Source: UBA4923 sp964606165
GTDB taxonomy: Bacteria > Bacillota > Clostridia > Saccharofermentanales > DTU023
Assembly (NCBI GenBank): GCA_964606165.1
Contig: CAZSFQ010000001.1
Location: forward strand, 62,001-126,000
DNA length: 64,000 nt
Reading direction: 5' to 3'
Positions 32,211 to 40,898 of this stretch are shown piece after piece. Position 1 is the first letter of the stretch; each line of letters begins with the position of its first letter. A model generated the notes under the pieces. The model was not told where the DNA came from. It did not search any database and worked only from the letters and a program-made list of their open reading frames with translations. The position numbers and the translations under genes are program-made.

Positions 32211-33741
32211 GAAACAAGCAAACGGGAAGACTCCTGTCATCGAACGGGGGCCCATGCCCGTTTTGATCCTGGTCATTATCTGCACCGTTTGCGTCGCGCT
32301 CCTGGCACTTACAGCCACCATGACAGCGGACGCCATCGAGGCCCAAAAACTGGAAGCGGCCAACGCGGGCAAGAAAGCCCTATTCCCTGACGCGGTCCAG
32401 TTCCCGGAGGAAAGTCTGGCCCAACTGGTCGCCGCCATCCCCGGTGCGTCCATGATTGATCTCAATGCTTCCGAGTTTTCCGACGTCAAGGCCGTCACCC
32501 GGGCAGTTGATCGTGAGGGAAAAACGATCGGCCTTATCATCGAAGTGGCCAGCTCCGGCTACAAGGGACCCGTACCGGTCATGGCCGGTATCGACATGGC
32601 GGGGAGAATCTCGGGCATCGTAGTCGACGCTTCCGGTGAGACGGCAGGCGTCGGATCCCCCGTAGGTGAAAGTTCCTTCACCGACCAGTTCATCGGTTTG
32701 GCAACCGACGACACCTTTGCCGGGATCGATATGGTCAGCGGCGGAACCATTTCATCGGGTTCTGTCATCAAGTCGGTCAAGCTCGTCTCCTCGGTCTTCA
32801 ATGCCATTTTGGGCTTTGAGGGCGCGGATGATGGCGGAGCCACCAGGGAAGACTTCTTCCCTGATGCAGTCGATTTCCCGGTTGAGAGCCTGGAAGAGGC
32901 CGTCGGTCAGATCCCGGGAGCTGTCCTAGTGGATCTGACGGCCGAAGACTATGACGGTTTCCGGAGCCTGACCCGGGCGGTGGACGCCGATGGCAAGACA
33001 ATCGGCCTTCTGATCGAGGTCGCCAAGAACGGCTACCACGGACCGGTTCCGGCTGAGGTGGCCTTCGACCTGTCCGGCCAGATCCTCGGCCTGATCGTGG
33101 ACGCCTCTGAAGAAACCTTCGGAGTCGGTCAGCCGGTTGGTGAGAAAGAATACACCGACCAGTTTGTCGGCAGGCCCGCGGACGATTCATTCGAGGATGT
33201 GGACATCATCAGCGATGCCACCATCTCCTCCAATTCGGTCATCCGCTCGGTCAAGCTGGCTTCAAAGATTTTCAGTGACCTGATGACCGGCCAGGCTGAA
33301 GAACCAGCCGAAGAAGTGAGCGAGCTCCAGGTCCTCTTCCCGGACGCGGAAGAAGAGCTTGTGGAAGCCGAAATTGACGGGATGGAAGCCCCGGAAGGCA
33401 CAGGCATCAAGTTCGCCCTGGGAGAGACCAGCGGCGACAGGGCCGGCCTGATCGTCCGGGTCACGGGTGAGGGCCGCAACGGCCCCCTGCCGGTCACGGT
33501 CGGCCTTGATCTTTCCGGCCGCATCACCGGACTTCTGGTCGACGCTTCCGGCGAAACACCCGATATCGGCCAGCCGGTCGGAGAAAAAGACTTCACGGAT
33601 CAATTCATCGGACGCCAGGTGGACGAACTCTTCGATGACATCGACGCAGTCAGCAGCGCCACCATTTCATCCAATGCCGTCGTCCAGGCAATTCAGGCAG
33701 CCTCGGCAGTCTATGGATCCTTCCAGGAAGGAGGCCACTAA
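32197..33741 (+). CDS. rnfG: RnfG with three tandem FMN-binding domains
   Basis: 514-aa electron-transfer subunit; RnfG proteins usually have about 200 residues and one FMN_bind domain. After a membrane span (about 20-46), three homologous units are visible: about 61-205, 218-365 and 379-508. Each has VDASxET...GxPVGExxxTDQFxG and a threonine in the flavinylation motif: T184 (SGGTIS), T342 (SDATIS) and T489 (SSATIS). Units 1 and 2 also share xFPDAVxFPxESL. The start at 32197 has GGAGG eight bases upstream; a GTG three codons earlier is less likely. It overlaps rnfD by 14 bases and rnfE by one. A tripled flavin carrier could extend the electron wire. Confidence 0.95.
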   Translation: MPKNKKQANGKTPVIERGPMPVLILVIICTVCVALLALTATMTADAIEAQKLEAANAGKKALFPDAVQFPEESLAQLVAAIPGASMIDLNASEFSDVKAVTRAVDREGKTIGLIIEVASSGYKGPVPVMAGIDMAGRISGIVVDASGETAGVGSPVGESSFTDQFIGLATDDTFAGIDMVSGGTISSGSVIKSVKLVSSVFNAILGFEGADDGGATREDFFPDAVDFPVESLEEAVGQIPGAVLVDLTAEDYDGFRSLTRAVDADGKTIGLLIEVAKNGYHGPVPAEVAFDLSGQILGLIVDASEETFGVGQPVGEKEYTDQFVGRPADDSFEDVDIISDATISSNSVIRSVKLASKIFSDLMTGQAEEPAEEVSELQVLFPDAEEELVEAEIDGMEAPEGTGIKFALGETSGDRAGLIVRVTGEGRNGPLPVTVGLDLSGRITGLLVDASGETPDIGQPVGEKDFTDQFIGRQVDELFDDIDAVSSATISSNAVVQAIQAASAVYGSFQEGGH

Positions 33742-34568
33742 TGGCAACAAAACGATCAGCCGGCTATGAGCTTACCAAGGGTGTCTTTAAAGAAAACCCC
33801 CTGCTCATCCTCATGCTGGGAACCTGCCCCGCCCTCGCCGTCACGACGACGGCCTACAACGGGCTGGGGATGGGAATCGCGTCGACAGCGGTCCTCCTCC
33901 TATCCAATGTGGTCATCTCCCTGCTTCGCAAAGTCATTCCCGACAAGGTCAGGATCCCCGCCTATATCACCATCATCGCGAGCCTGGTCACCATCCTGCA
34001 CCTTTTGCTCCAGGCCTACCTGCCAGGCTTGAACGAGGCCCTGGGGATCTTCATTCCCCTGATTACCGTCAACTGCATCATCCTGGGCCGGGCTGAGGCC
34101 TTCGCCAATAACCACGGCATCCTGGTCTCCGCCCTTGACGGCCTGGGCATGGGGGCGGGCTTTACCCTGGCTCTTCTGGCTATCGGCGGTCTTCGCGAAG
34201 TACTGGGAGCGGGCACCTTCTTTGGCCTGGCCATGCCCTGGATCCAGGAAGGCGGCCTGCAGCCCATGATGATCTTCGCCCTCCCCGCTGGCGGCTTTGC
34301 CATCTACGGGATCATGGTGGCCGTCACAGAGAAAATTAATAAGCGTTTTTACGCCCAGCGTCCCCAGCGGACCATGACCCGTGACCGCTACCCCGGCAGC
34401 ATCAGCGAGCGTACCGACGCCGTCTATGATGTGACGGAGGTTCTGGACGGCCCGCGCCGCTCCAAGACACCGGCACTTGATGCCGTTCCTCCTGCGGTCA
34501 AGGAGCCTGGCGCTTTCGCCGCGAAAGATGAAGCGCCCAAGCAAGCGGTTGAAAGTGAGGAGAACTAA
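33741..34568 (+). CDS. rnfE: Rnf complex membrane subunit RnfE with C-terminal extension
   Basis: 275-aa integral membrane subunit with six spans; the core ENPLLILMLGTCPALAVTT and LDGLGMGAGFTLALLAIGGLREVLG are family hallmarks. Usual RnfE is about 200-215 residues; here about 65 extra residues follow (AQRPQRTMTRDRYPG ... AVESEEN), charged and probably disordered on the cytoplasmic side. Gene ends overlap rnfG and rnfA by one base each. Confidence 0.95.
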   Translation: MATKRSAGYELTKGVFKENPLLILMLGTCPALAVTTTAYNGLGMGIASTAVLLLSNVVISLLRKVIPDKVRIPAYITIIASLVTILHLLLQAYLPGLNEALGIFIPLITVNCIILGRAEAFANNHGILVSALDGLGMGAGFTLALLAIGGLREVLGAGTFFGLAMPWIQEGGLQPMMIFALPAGGFAIYGIMVAVTEKINKRFYAQRPQRTMTRDRYPGSISERTDAVYDVTEVLDGPRRSKTPALDAVPPAVKEPGAFAAKDEAPKQAVESEEN

Positions 34569-35158
34569 TGAAAGAATTTTTCGTAATTTTATTCAGCGTT
34601 ATCCTGATCGATAACCTTGTCCTTTCGCGGTTCCTGGGCGTCTGTTCCTTCCTGGGACTGACCAAAAGCGTCAAGAACGCGATGGGGATGAGCGTCGCGG
34701 TGATTTTCGTCATGCTGGTCGCGACAGCGGTCACCTACCCCATCTACTGGAATCTCCTCGACCCGGTGGGCCTGGGCTATCTTCAGACCGTCGTCTTTAT
34801 CCTGGTGATCGCCTCAGTCGTCCAGGTTCTGGAGGCTGTTATCCGCAAGGCCTTCCCGCCCCTTTACCGGGCCATGGGAATCTACCTGCCCCTCATCACG
34901 ACCAACTGCGCCATTCTGGGTGTCATGCTGATCAATATCCAGGAAACCTACGGATTCCTGGCTGCCATGATGTCCTCTCTGGGCGCGGGCGTCGGTTACA
35001 TGCTGGCCATGTTCCTGTTCGCGGGCGTCAGGGCGAAAATGGAAAAAGCCGATATTCCGTCCTTTATGGAGGGTCTTCCCTCCACCTTGATGGCAGCAGC
35101 AATCGTCTCTGTCTCCTTCATGGGATTCAAAGGCGTGATTGAGAACCTGTTCGGATAG
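34568..35158 (+). CDS. rnfA: Rnf complex membrane subunit RnfA
   Basis: 196-aa, six-span membrane subunit homologous to RnfE. The family motif NLVLSRFLGVCSFLG is at 18-32, with the Cys of the intramembrane iron-sulfur site (VCSFLG), and TTNCAILGV near 112 carries the second Cys. The inverted-topology pair RnfA/RnfE forms the ion-translocating core. RBS is the GTGAGGAGAACTA end of rnfE. Confidence 0.96.
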   Translation: MKEFFVILFSVILIDNLVLSRFLGVCSFLGLTKSVKNAMGMSVAVIFVMLVATAVTYPIYWNLLDPVGLGYLQTVVFILVIASVVQVLEAVIRKAFPPLYRAMGIYLPLITTNCAILGVMLINIQETYGFLAAMMSSLGAGVGYMLAMFLFAGVRAKMEKADIPSFMEGLPSTLMAAAIVSVSFMGFKGVIENLFG

Positions 35159-35178
35159 GCCGGCATGATCGGAGGAAT

Positions 35179-36024
35179 TTGATGATCTTATCACTCTTGA
35201 CAAACCCAATCTTCCTGCCGGCCCTTGTCGGCGCGGGAGTTTCACTTCTGGCGGGCGTCGTTATCCTGCTCGTCTTCCGCTTCTTCCACGTGGAGACCAA
35301 CCCTCTTCAGAAGCTGGTGGAGGATGTCCTGCCTGGCATTAACTGCGGCGGGTGCGGATACAGCGGCTGCGCCGCCTACGCGGCAGCCCTGGCGGACGGC
35401 TCTGAGCCCCTGACCACGCTTTGCACCGCGGGCGGACAGGACACGGCCACGGCCGTTGCCGAGGTCATGGGCGTTGAGGCCGGCACCGTCATCCCAATGG
35501 TCGCCAATGTCTTTTGCCAGGGAACGACCAAGAATACCCACAAGCGCTACGAGTACACCGGACCCCAGCACTGCGCGGAAGCGGCGGGACTTTTCTCGGG
35601 ACCCAACTCCTGTACCTTTGGCTGCCTGGGGTTCGGGGACTGCGTCGCCGTTTGCGAATTCAACGCGCTCTACCTGGAAAACGGCATCGCCCATGTCAAC
35701 CACGATAACTGTACGGCCTGCGGCAAATGTGTTGATGCCTGCCCCAAGCACATCATCCACATGATCCCCAAGCATGAGCTGGCCACCAACGTGACCTGCT
35801 CCAATCACTGGCCGCCCAAGGTTGTGAGAAAGGCCTGCACGGTCGGCTGCATTGCCTGTGGACGCTGTGTACGCGTTTGCCCCGTCGATGCCATCGTCAT
35901 TGAAGACAACCTGGCCGTAATCGACCAGCTCAAGTGCATCCACTGCGGCAAATGCATTGAAGTCTGCCCGACAAACGCCATCCGTGAAGGATTGCTGGGC
36001 GGACCGGGGGAGTCCAGCGCCTAG
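35179..36024 (+). CDS. rnfB: Rnf complex ferredoxin-accepting subunit RnfB
   Basis: 281-aa iron-sulfur subunit taking electrons from reduced ferredoxin. It has an N-terminal membrane span (about 12-34), the (Fe-S) domain GINCGGCGYSGCAAYA (about 53-68), a CxFGCLGFGDCVAVCE segment, then three ferredoxin 4Fe-4S motifs: CTACGKCVDACP, CIACGRCVRVCP and CIHCGKCIEVCP. This multi-cluster form is typical of clostridial RnfB. RBS GGAGGAATT. Confidence 0.96.
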   Translation: MMILSLLTNPIFLPALVGAGVSLLAGVVILLVFRFFHVETNPLQKLVEDVLPGINCGGCGYSGCAAYAAALADGSEPLTTLCTAGGQDTATAVAEVMGVEAGTVIPMVANVFCQGTTKNTHKRYEYTGPQHCAEAAGLFSGPNSCTFGCLGFGDCVAVCEFNALYLENGIAHVNHDNCTACGKCVDACPKHIIHMIPKHELATNVTCSNHWPPKVVRKACTVGCIACGRCVRVCPVDAIVIEDNLAVIDQLKCIHCGKCIEVCPTNAIREGLLGGPGESSA

Positions 36025-36064
36025 AAACCATAGGAAACGAAGAGAAAACCTCACGGGGCAGTGC

Positions 36065-37408
36065 ATGCAGATGTTGGATCCAAATGGCAATAGACAAGCA
36101 GGGAAACAAGATCATCTGCCCCGGGGGTCCGCTCTCCTGAAATCCGACACCCGGATCGTCCATTTATTTTTCCTGGTCTTTTCGCTCTTCTTCCTGCTCG
36201 CTGCCCCTTTCGCGGGCCCTGTCGATCAGCTTATACCCGGTTTTCTGAAGATACTCACCAGCCCGCAGATACTGACTACCGACGCCTGCGCCCTGGGCGG
36301 ACTCAACGGAGCCCTGCTCAATGCGGGTCTTCTCGGGCTCCTGTCCTGGGCGCTCATGAAGTTTTCAGGGGATCCAGCGACCGGCGCGTCTTTTTCTGCC
36401 TTTTTTCTCACCCTGGGTTACGCCTTTTTCGGACAGAACTGCCTGAATGTGCTCCCCCTGATCCTGGGCACCTGGCTTTTCTCCAAGATTAAAAGGCAGC
36501 CCTTTCGCAATTACGTCAATATGTCGCTTTTCGCCTGCTCCCTGGCCCCCCTGGTCAGCGAGGTCCTCTTTCCCCGCTACCACGACTATTCCCTCCTGAT
36601 CGGCATCCCCCTGGCCCTCCTTCTTGGCCTGCTGGTGGGCTTCATCTTCCCTCCCCTTGCCGCTCACACGGCTGGCATGCATAAGGGGCACAGTCTTTTC
36701 AACGCGGGCCTGACTGCCGGTCTTTTGGGCCTGATTCTTTTCGCCGTCTACAAAACATTGGTCCTGGCACCTCTGGATCTAGTGTCCGGCTATCAACTGA
36801 ACAGTGTCCTGTCCCCAGGCTACCCACTTTTCTTTCCCCTCTTCCTGGCCTCCTTGTTTGCCGCGACCCTGCTGGCGGGAATCCTTCTGAATGGCAGATC
36901 TTTCAGGGGATACGGGAATCTTCTCAGGCAAAGCGGTTACAAGTGCGACTTTCTGGCCCGGGAGGGGGCAGCCAGAGTTTTTATTAATTTCGGGCTTCTG
37001 GGCCTCATGGCCCTCCTCTATATGATTGTGGTCAAAGCGCCCTTTACCGGCCCCACAGTGACCTCCATCCTCTGCCTGGCCTGCTTGTCGGCCACGGGCA
37101 GTCACCTGATCAATGTCCTCCCCATCATGGCCGGTTACGCCCTGGTTTCGATCGCGGCCGTGTGGACCCTGGGAGCCCAGGCCATTGTCGTTGGTGTCTG
37201 TTTTGCCACCTGCCTCTCACCCATCAGCGGCCGGGGCGGCTGGTTTTGGGGACTGGCGGCCGGCGCCCTGCACGCGGGCCTGGTCACTTACATGCCCGCC
37301 TTGCACGGAGGCTTCAACCTCTACAACGGCGGATTCACGGCGGGTCTGGCAGCCATAATCCTTGTCCCCCTTCTGGAGTATTACAAAAAGACACCGGTCC
37401 CTGAATGA
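36065..37408 (+). CDS. DUF1576 multi-span membrane protein
   Basis: 447-aa polytopic membrane protein with about 11-12 hydrophobic spans. Matches the DUF1576 family by the GLNGALLNAGL, FFGQNCLNVLPLILG and SATGSHLINVLPIMAGY repeats, in which similar segments recur in the N- and C-terminal halves; this suggests an internally duplicated transporter. The frame reaches back to 35957, but the start is likely ATG 36065 (36071 possible). It is 40 bases after rnfB and on the same strand, so may be co-transcribed. Transported substrate unknown. Confidence 0.8.
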   Translation: MQMLDPNGNRQAGKQDHLPRGSALLKSDTRIVHLFFLVFSLFFLLAAPFAGPVDQLIPGFLKILTSPQILTTDACALGGLNGALLNAGLLGLLSWALMKFSGDPATGASFSAFFLTLGYAFFGQNCLNVLPLILGTWLFSKIKRQPFRNYVNMSLFACSLAPLVSEVLFPRYHDYSLLIGIPLALLLGLLVGFIFPPLAAHTAGMHKGHSLFNAGLTAGLLGLILFAVYKTLVLAPLDLVSGYQLNSVLSPGYPLFFPLFLASLFAATLLAGILLNGRSFRGYGNLLRQSGYKCDFLAREGAARVFINFGLLGLMALLYMIVVKAPFTGPTVTSILCLACLSATGSHLINVLPIMAGYALVSIAAVWTLGAQAIVVGVCFATCLSPISGRGGWFWGLAAGALHAGLVTYMPALHGGFNLYNGGFTAGLAAIILVPLLEYYKKTPVPE

Positions 37409-37477
37409 GCTGACTTCTGATTTTTAATAAGGAAGGTGACTCGGACCAGTCCGGGATCAGGAAAAAAAGCAGGGCAC

Positions 37478-37521
37478 AAAAAAGGCTGCCCCCACCTGTC
37501 TGGTGTCCAGAGGGTCAGCCT
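37478..37521. terminator. Bidirectional terminator between the DUF1576 gene and rpmB
   Basis: AGGCTGCCC (37483-37491) pairs with GGGTCAGCCT (37512-37521, one bulged T). On the minus strand it is followed by six T's (plus-strand A's 37478-37483), ending rpmB. On the plus strand CCATTTTGTTTG follows, so it can also stop the rnf/DUF1576 message. Confidence 0.85.
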
Positions 37522-37546
37522 CCATTTTGTTTGAATTAAAGCCGGC

Positions 37547-37744
37547 TCAGGCGCGCTCGACGGCTCCGCTTCGCAGGCAGCGGGTGCAGACATTCATTCT
37601 TTTGGGAACCCCGTCAACCACCACATGTACTTTTTTTACATTGGCGCGCTGCCGATGCAGACCGCGGCCCGAAATCTGCGAACGCGTAATCTTGATTTTT
37701 CTGCCAAAAAACATGTGTTTGTCACAAATTTCACATCTGGCCAT
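37547..37744 (-). CDS. rpmB: 50S ribosomal protein L28
   Basis: 65-aa ribosomal protein, MARCEICDKHMFFGRKI. It has the zinc-ribbon form (CEIC and CTRC) and the conserved ISGRGLHRQRANVKKV with the basic RNA-binding stretch. Single-gene unit ended by the terminator at 37478-37521. Confidence 0.97.
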   Translation of the reverse strand: MARCEICDKHMFFGRKIKITRSQISGRGLHRQRANVKKVHVVVDGVPKRMNVCTRCLRSGAVERA

Positions 37745-37898
37745 TGTCTATCTCCTTGTTTGACGGGTCCAGCCCGAATGATTGATGCAGCAAAAGGCGC
37801 AACTGGTATATTAGCATCATTTGGGCGCTTGTGCAAATCCTTTTTCACTGAAAGTCATTCCGTTACAGGCTTGTATTTTAGCCCTTGAGGTGTATCAT

Positions 37899-37922
37899 AT
37901 ATATGAACATATGCTCATATAT
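37899..37922 (+). promoter_or_regulatory. Operator palindrome of the CadC/ArsR-type regulator
   Basis: ATATATGA (37899-37906), an 8-base centre and TCATATAT (37915-37922) form a near-perfect 24-base palindrome (22 of 24 symmetric), the classic form of ArsR/SmtB-family operators. A TTGAGG at 37885 lies just upstream, so a bound repressor would cover the -10 region. Confidence 0.75.
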
Positions 37923-37949
37923 CAAAATATTGACTTGGAGGATGCAGTC

Positions 37950-38336
37950 ATGGCTCGCCAACCGGATGATCAGGATTTGTTCTGTGATCTACCCTTGATT
38001 CACGAGGAAGCGGTCCGCCGTGTGTTCGAGCTCCTGCCCCGGGAAGATCGAACCGCGGGACTTGCTGAGCTCTTCAAGGTCTTCGGAGACCCTACCCGTG
38101 TCCGTATCCTGCAGGCTTTAGGTCATTCGGAGCTGTGTGTCTGTGACCTGTCCGCCCTTCTGGCCATGTCGCAGTCGGCAGTCTCCCACCAGCTGCGAAT
38201 CCTGAGGGGAGCCCGGCTGGTCCGGAATCGCCGTGAGGGGCGGGTGATCTATTATTCCCTGATGGATGATCACGTCAAGACCATCCTGGATGTCGGCAGT
38301 GAGCATCTGGCTGAAGAAGCAGAAAGTGAAAGGTAA
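37950..38336 (+). CDS. CadC/ArsR-family metal-sensing repressor
   Basis: 128-aa winged-helix repressor, MARQPDDQDLFCDLP. The metal-site signature of CadC-type sensors is present: ELCVCDL (Cys about 62 and 64) in helix 3 and an N-terminal Cys (FCDL, about residue 12). The HTH is SALLAMSQSAVSHQLRILRGARLV. CadC sensors respond to Cd/Pb/Zn. The frame opens at 37821, but the RBS GGAGG at 37937-37941 fixes the start at 37950. It precedes the P-type ATPase by one base and has its own palindromic operator upstream. Confidence 0.93.
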   Translation: MARQPDDQDLFCDLPLIHEEAVRRVFELLPREDRTAGLAELFKVFGDPTRVRILQALGHSELCVCDLSALLAMSQSAVSHQLRILRGARLVRNRREGRVIYYSLMDDHVKTILDVGSEHLAEEAESER

Positions 38337-38337
38337 A

Positions 38338-40338
38338 ATGATGATTGACCAGGGAGGATCGTGCTCAAGCGGGAGCTGTGATCTGGGAGCAGGCCCCACC
38401 TGCGGCCACTGCCGGACCGATCAGGCCATTTCGCTGGATGGTTTTCTCGGGCGGTACCCGCTGCTCGGGCGTTTGACCGCACCCTGGATCAGGATCCTGG
38501 CGGGCGTCCTTCTCTTCGCCGGTGGTCTGCTGGCCCGTGGTTACGGCACGACTTCCTTTTTGCTTTTCCTTGCGGGTTACCTGATCGTCGGAACCGGCGT
38601 GATCATCCAGGCATTTGCCGGTGCTTTTCGCGGCCATCTTTTTTCCGAACACTTCCTGATGACAGTCGCCACCATCGGTGCCTTCGTCATCGGTGAGTAC
38701 GCCGAAGGTTTTGCGGTCATGCTCCTTTACCTGGTCGGTGAGGAGCTGGAACACCGCGCTGTCGACCGGACCAGGCGTTCCATCGACGCCCTGAACCGGA
38801 TCCGGCCCGTCACCGCCCACCTGGTCACTGAGGAGGGTGTTGTGGATAAGAGTCCTGCCAGCATTGTGCCCAGCGACCGGATTCTTGTTTATCCGGGTGA
38901 GCGGATTCCTCTCGACGGCCGGCTGGAAAATAAGGGCGGATCGGTTGACTATTCTGCGCTTACCGGAGAATCAAGGCCGGTATCCCTTGAGGCGGGAGAT
39001 GAAGTCATGGCAGGCGCCATCAATGGAGCGGCGCTTCTGACCCTGTCCGTCATCCGCGACGAAAATCACTCAGCTGTCATGCGGATCATGGAGCTGGCCC
39101 AGGAAGCTGGCCAGAAGAAAACCCGGGTTGAAATGTTCACCGAACGGTTCGCCCGTATTTATACTCCCCTTGTCGTTTTTCTGGCGATCGGCATTGCCCT
39201 TTTTCCTCCGCTGGCGTTCGGCTTGGACATCAGCGTCTGGGTCTACCGGGCTCTTAGCTTCCTGGTCATTTCCTGCCCCTGCTCCCTGGTTATCTCGGTG
39301 CCGCTCGCCTACATCGCGGGGATGGGCAACGCCTCGCGCCGTGGCATCTATATCCGGGGCAGCCAGTACCTGGAGGCTCTGACTGATCTGGACACGGTCA
39401 TCTTCGACAAGACAGGTACGCTGACAGACGGCACATTCGGGATCACCGGACTGGTGACCGCGCCCGGCGTTTCTTCGGGCGAGCTGGTGGCTTTGGCGGC
39501 GGCCATTGAAGAGCACTCGACTCACCCGGTCGCCGATGCCGTCCGAAGATTCAAGAAGGAATCTCTTGATGTGGCGGACGAGACTCCTGCTCTTGACGCG
39601 GTCACTGACTTTGAGGAAATCGCGGGACACGGAATGGTGGCCAGGGCCGGTCAACAGCAAATCCTGGCCGGCAACGGAAGATTAATGGAGATGTTTGGCG
39701 TGGAAGGGATTATGGAAGCCAATAATGATCATTCCGGATCCACCATACATATCGCCAGGGAGGAGCGGTGGCTTGGCAGCTTATTCGCCTCCGACACCTT
39801 GAGACAGGGCGCTGTCCAGGCGGTCAGCCGCTTGCGGCATCAGGGTACCTCCTCGATCGCCGTCCTGTCGGGCGACCGGGAGGAGGCTGTCTTTGGGGCC
39901 GGCAAGGCCATCGGTGCCGACCTGGTCGCCTCGGAACTCCTGCCGGAAGACAAGATAAGAGAAGTTGAAAGCCTGCAGGAACTGACCGGGGGGCGCACAG
40001 CCTTTGTCGGTGACGGCATCAACGACGCGCCGGTTCTTCGCCGGTCCGATGTCGGCATCGCCATCGGCGGGCTGGGCTCGGACGCCGCGGTCGAGGCGGC
40101 TGACGTCGTCATCATGACCGATGAATTGGAACGCATTCCCGACGCGGTCTCCATCGCCCGCAAAACAAAACGGCGCGTCCATGAGAACGTCGCCGTCATC
40201 CTGGCTGTCAAAGCCATTCTCCTGGCTCTGGGGGCTCTGGGCATCACGCCTTTATGGGGAGCTGTCTTCGCCGATACCGGAGTCATGCTCCTGACCGTGG
40301 TCAATTCGCTGCGCGCTTACTACAGCCGCGTATCCTAA
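38338..40338 (+). CDS. cadA: Heavy-metal P1B-type ATPase (CadA/ZntA type)
   Basis: 666-aa metal-exporting ATPase. Motifs: CPC in the sixth span (SCPCSL, about 312), phosphorylation site DKTGTLT (about 357), HSTHPVADAV (HP motif), TGES, and GDGINDAP. No full N-terminal HMA domain is present; instead a Cys-rich leader (GGSCSSGSCDLGAGPTCGHC, residues about 6-26) probably binds metal. CPC with an Asp-free TM8 is consistent with Zn/Cd/Pb export. It shares the CadC operator, so efflux is likely metal-induced. The start ATG 38338 lies 1 base after the cadC stop. Confidence 0.93.
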   Translation: MMIDQGGSCSSGSCDLGAGPTCGHCRTDQAISLDGFLGRYPLLGRLTAPWIRILAGVLLFAGGLLARGYGTTSFLLFLAGYLIVGTGVIIQAFAGAFRGHLFSEHFLMTVATIGAFVIGEYAEGFAVMLLYLVGEELEHRAVDRTRRSIDALNRIRPVTAHLVTEEGVVDKSPASIVPSDRILVYPGERIPLDGRLENKGGSVDYSALTGESRPVSLEAGDEVMAGAINGAALLTLSVIRDENHSAVMRIMELAQEAGQKKTRVEMFTERFARIYTPLVVFLAIGIALFPPLAFGLDISVWVYRALSFLVISCPCSLVISVPLAYIAGMGNASRRGIYIRGSQYLEALTDLDTVIFDKTGTLTDGTFGITGLVTAPGVSSGELVALAAAIEEHSTHPVADAVRRFKKESLDVADETPALDAVTDFEEIAGHGMVARAGQQQILAGNGRLMEMFGVEGIMEANNDHSGSTIHIAREERWLGSLFASDTLRQGAVQAVSRLRHQGTSSIAVLSGDREEAVFGAGKAIGADLVASELLPEDKIREVESLQELTGGRTAFVGDGINDAPVLRRSDVGIAIGGLGSDAAVEAADVVIMTDELERIPDAVSIARKTKRRVHENVAVILAVKAILLALGALGITPLWGAVFADTGVMLLTVVNSLRAYYSRVS

Positions 40339-40649
40339 CCGCTCTGCTCTTCCGAATAATTCCGCCTCTTGCGAAGCTCCGCGATCAGGTCTTCAAGAGG
40401 AATGGCCGACGCGGCAAGCAGGACGATCAGGTGGTAGACCAGATCAGCGCTTTCGTAGACAATATCACTTTTGTGGCCATTCTTGGCGGCAATGGCTACC
40501 TCAATGGCCTGGACTCCCAGCTTGTTCAGAATTTTATCAAGTCCCTTGTCGAGCAGGTAATTGGTATAGGAACCGGATACCGGGTTTTCCGCGCGCTCGA
40601 TCACGACCTTGTAAAGTTCTTCCAGAATCGCCTCGTGCTTCTCAGACAC
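40335..40649 (-). CDS. hisE: Phosphoribosyl-ATP pyrophosphatase HisE
   Basis: 104-aa all-alpha MazG-like pyrophosphatase of histidine synthesis step 2. The metal-binding helix is present (ILEELYKVVIERAENP, NKLGVQAIEVAIAAKNGHKSDIVYESADLVYHL). The GTG start at 40649 follows GAGGTGAAACG; an upstream ATG at 40700 has no RBS. It overlaps the P-type ATPase stop by 4 bases on the opposite strand. No other his gene is in the window. Confidence 0.92.
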   Translation of the reverse strand: MSEKHEAILEELYKVVIERAENPVSGSYTNYLLDKGLDKILNKLGVQAIEVAIAAKNGHKSDIVYESADLVYHLIVLLAASAIPLEDLIAELRKRRNYSEEQSG

Positions 40650-40764
40650 CGTTTCACCTCTTTCCTTTGATGTTATGTAAGGATAGCACAGATTTCGCAA
40701 GCCTTGCCGGCAATTTCTTATGCATGATTACACGATAATAATGCATTATATATCAAATTTATAC

Positions 40765-40793
40765 TTGACAAAGCCAATGGGCAATGGTAGGAT
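40765..40793 (+). promoter_or_regulatory. Plus-strand sigma-70 promoter in the hisE-alr gap
   Basis: TTGACA (40765-40770), a 17-base spacer and TAGGAT (40788-40793), a near-consensus match. No plus-strand gene follows within 5 kb. Overlapping on the other strand is TTGTCA (40766-40771) that could serve hisE. Confidence 0.55.
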
Positions 40794-40799
40794 TCGATT

Positions 40800-40887
40800 A
40801 ATACAATTATAAATTTTCGTTTCTGCTTCTTGCATAGGACAACGGCCGGACCCCCTCCCGGTCGTTTGTCTGTTGCTGGTTTTTTAT
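40800..40887 (+). ncRNA. Possible small RNA between hisE and alr
   Basis: Downstream of the promoter at 40765-40793 there is no reading frame. A GC-rich stem (40841-40849 with 40858-40866, 9 pairs with one G-T) and a T-run (40880-40885) end the stretch, so a transcript of about 85-90 bases is possible. It is adjacent to the 3' end of alr, which lies on the opposite strand. The gap between stem and T-run is long, so termination is uncertain. Confidence 0.3.
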
Positions 40888-40898
40888 TGGGATTGCAA

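Noticed and set aside
35957..36064. Extended N-terminus of the DUF1576 protein
   Set aside because: The extension overlaps the rnfB coding end, is not hydrophobic, and has no ribosome-binding site; ATG 36065 fits better.
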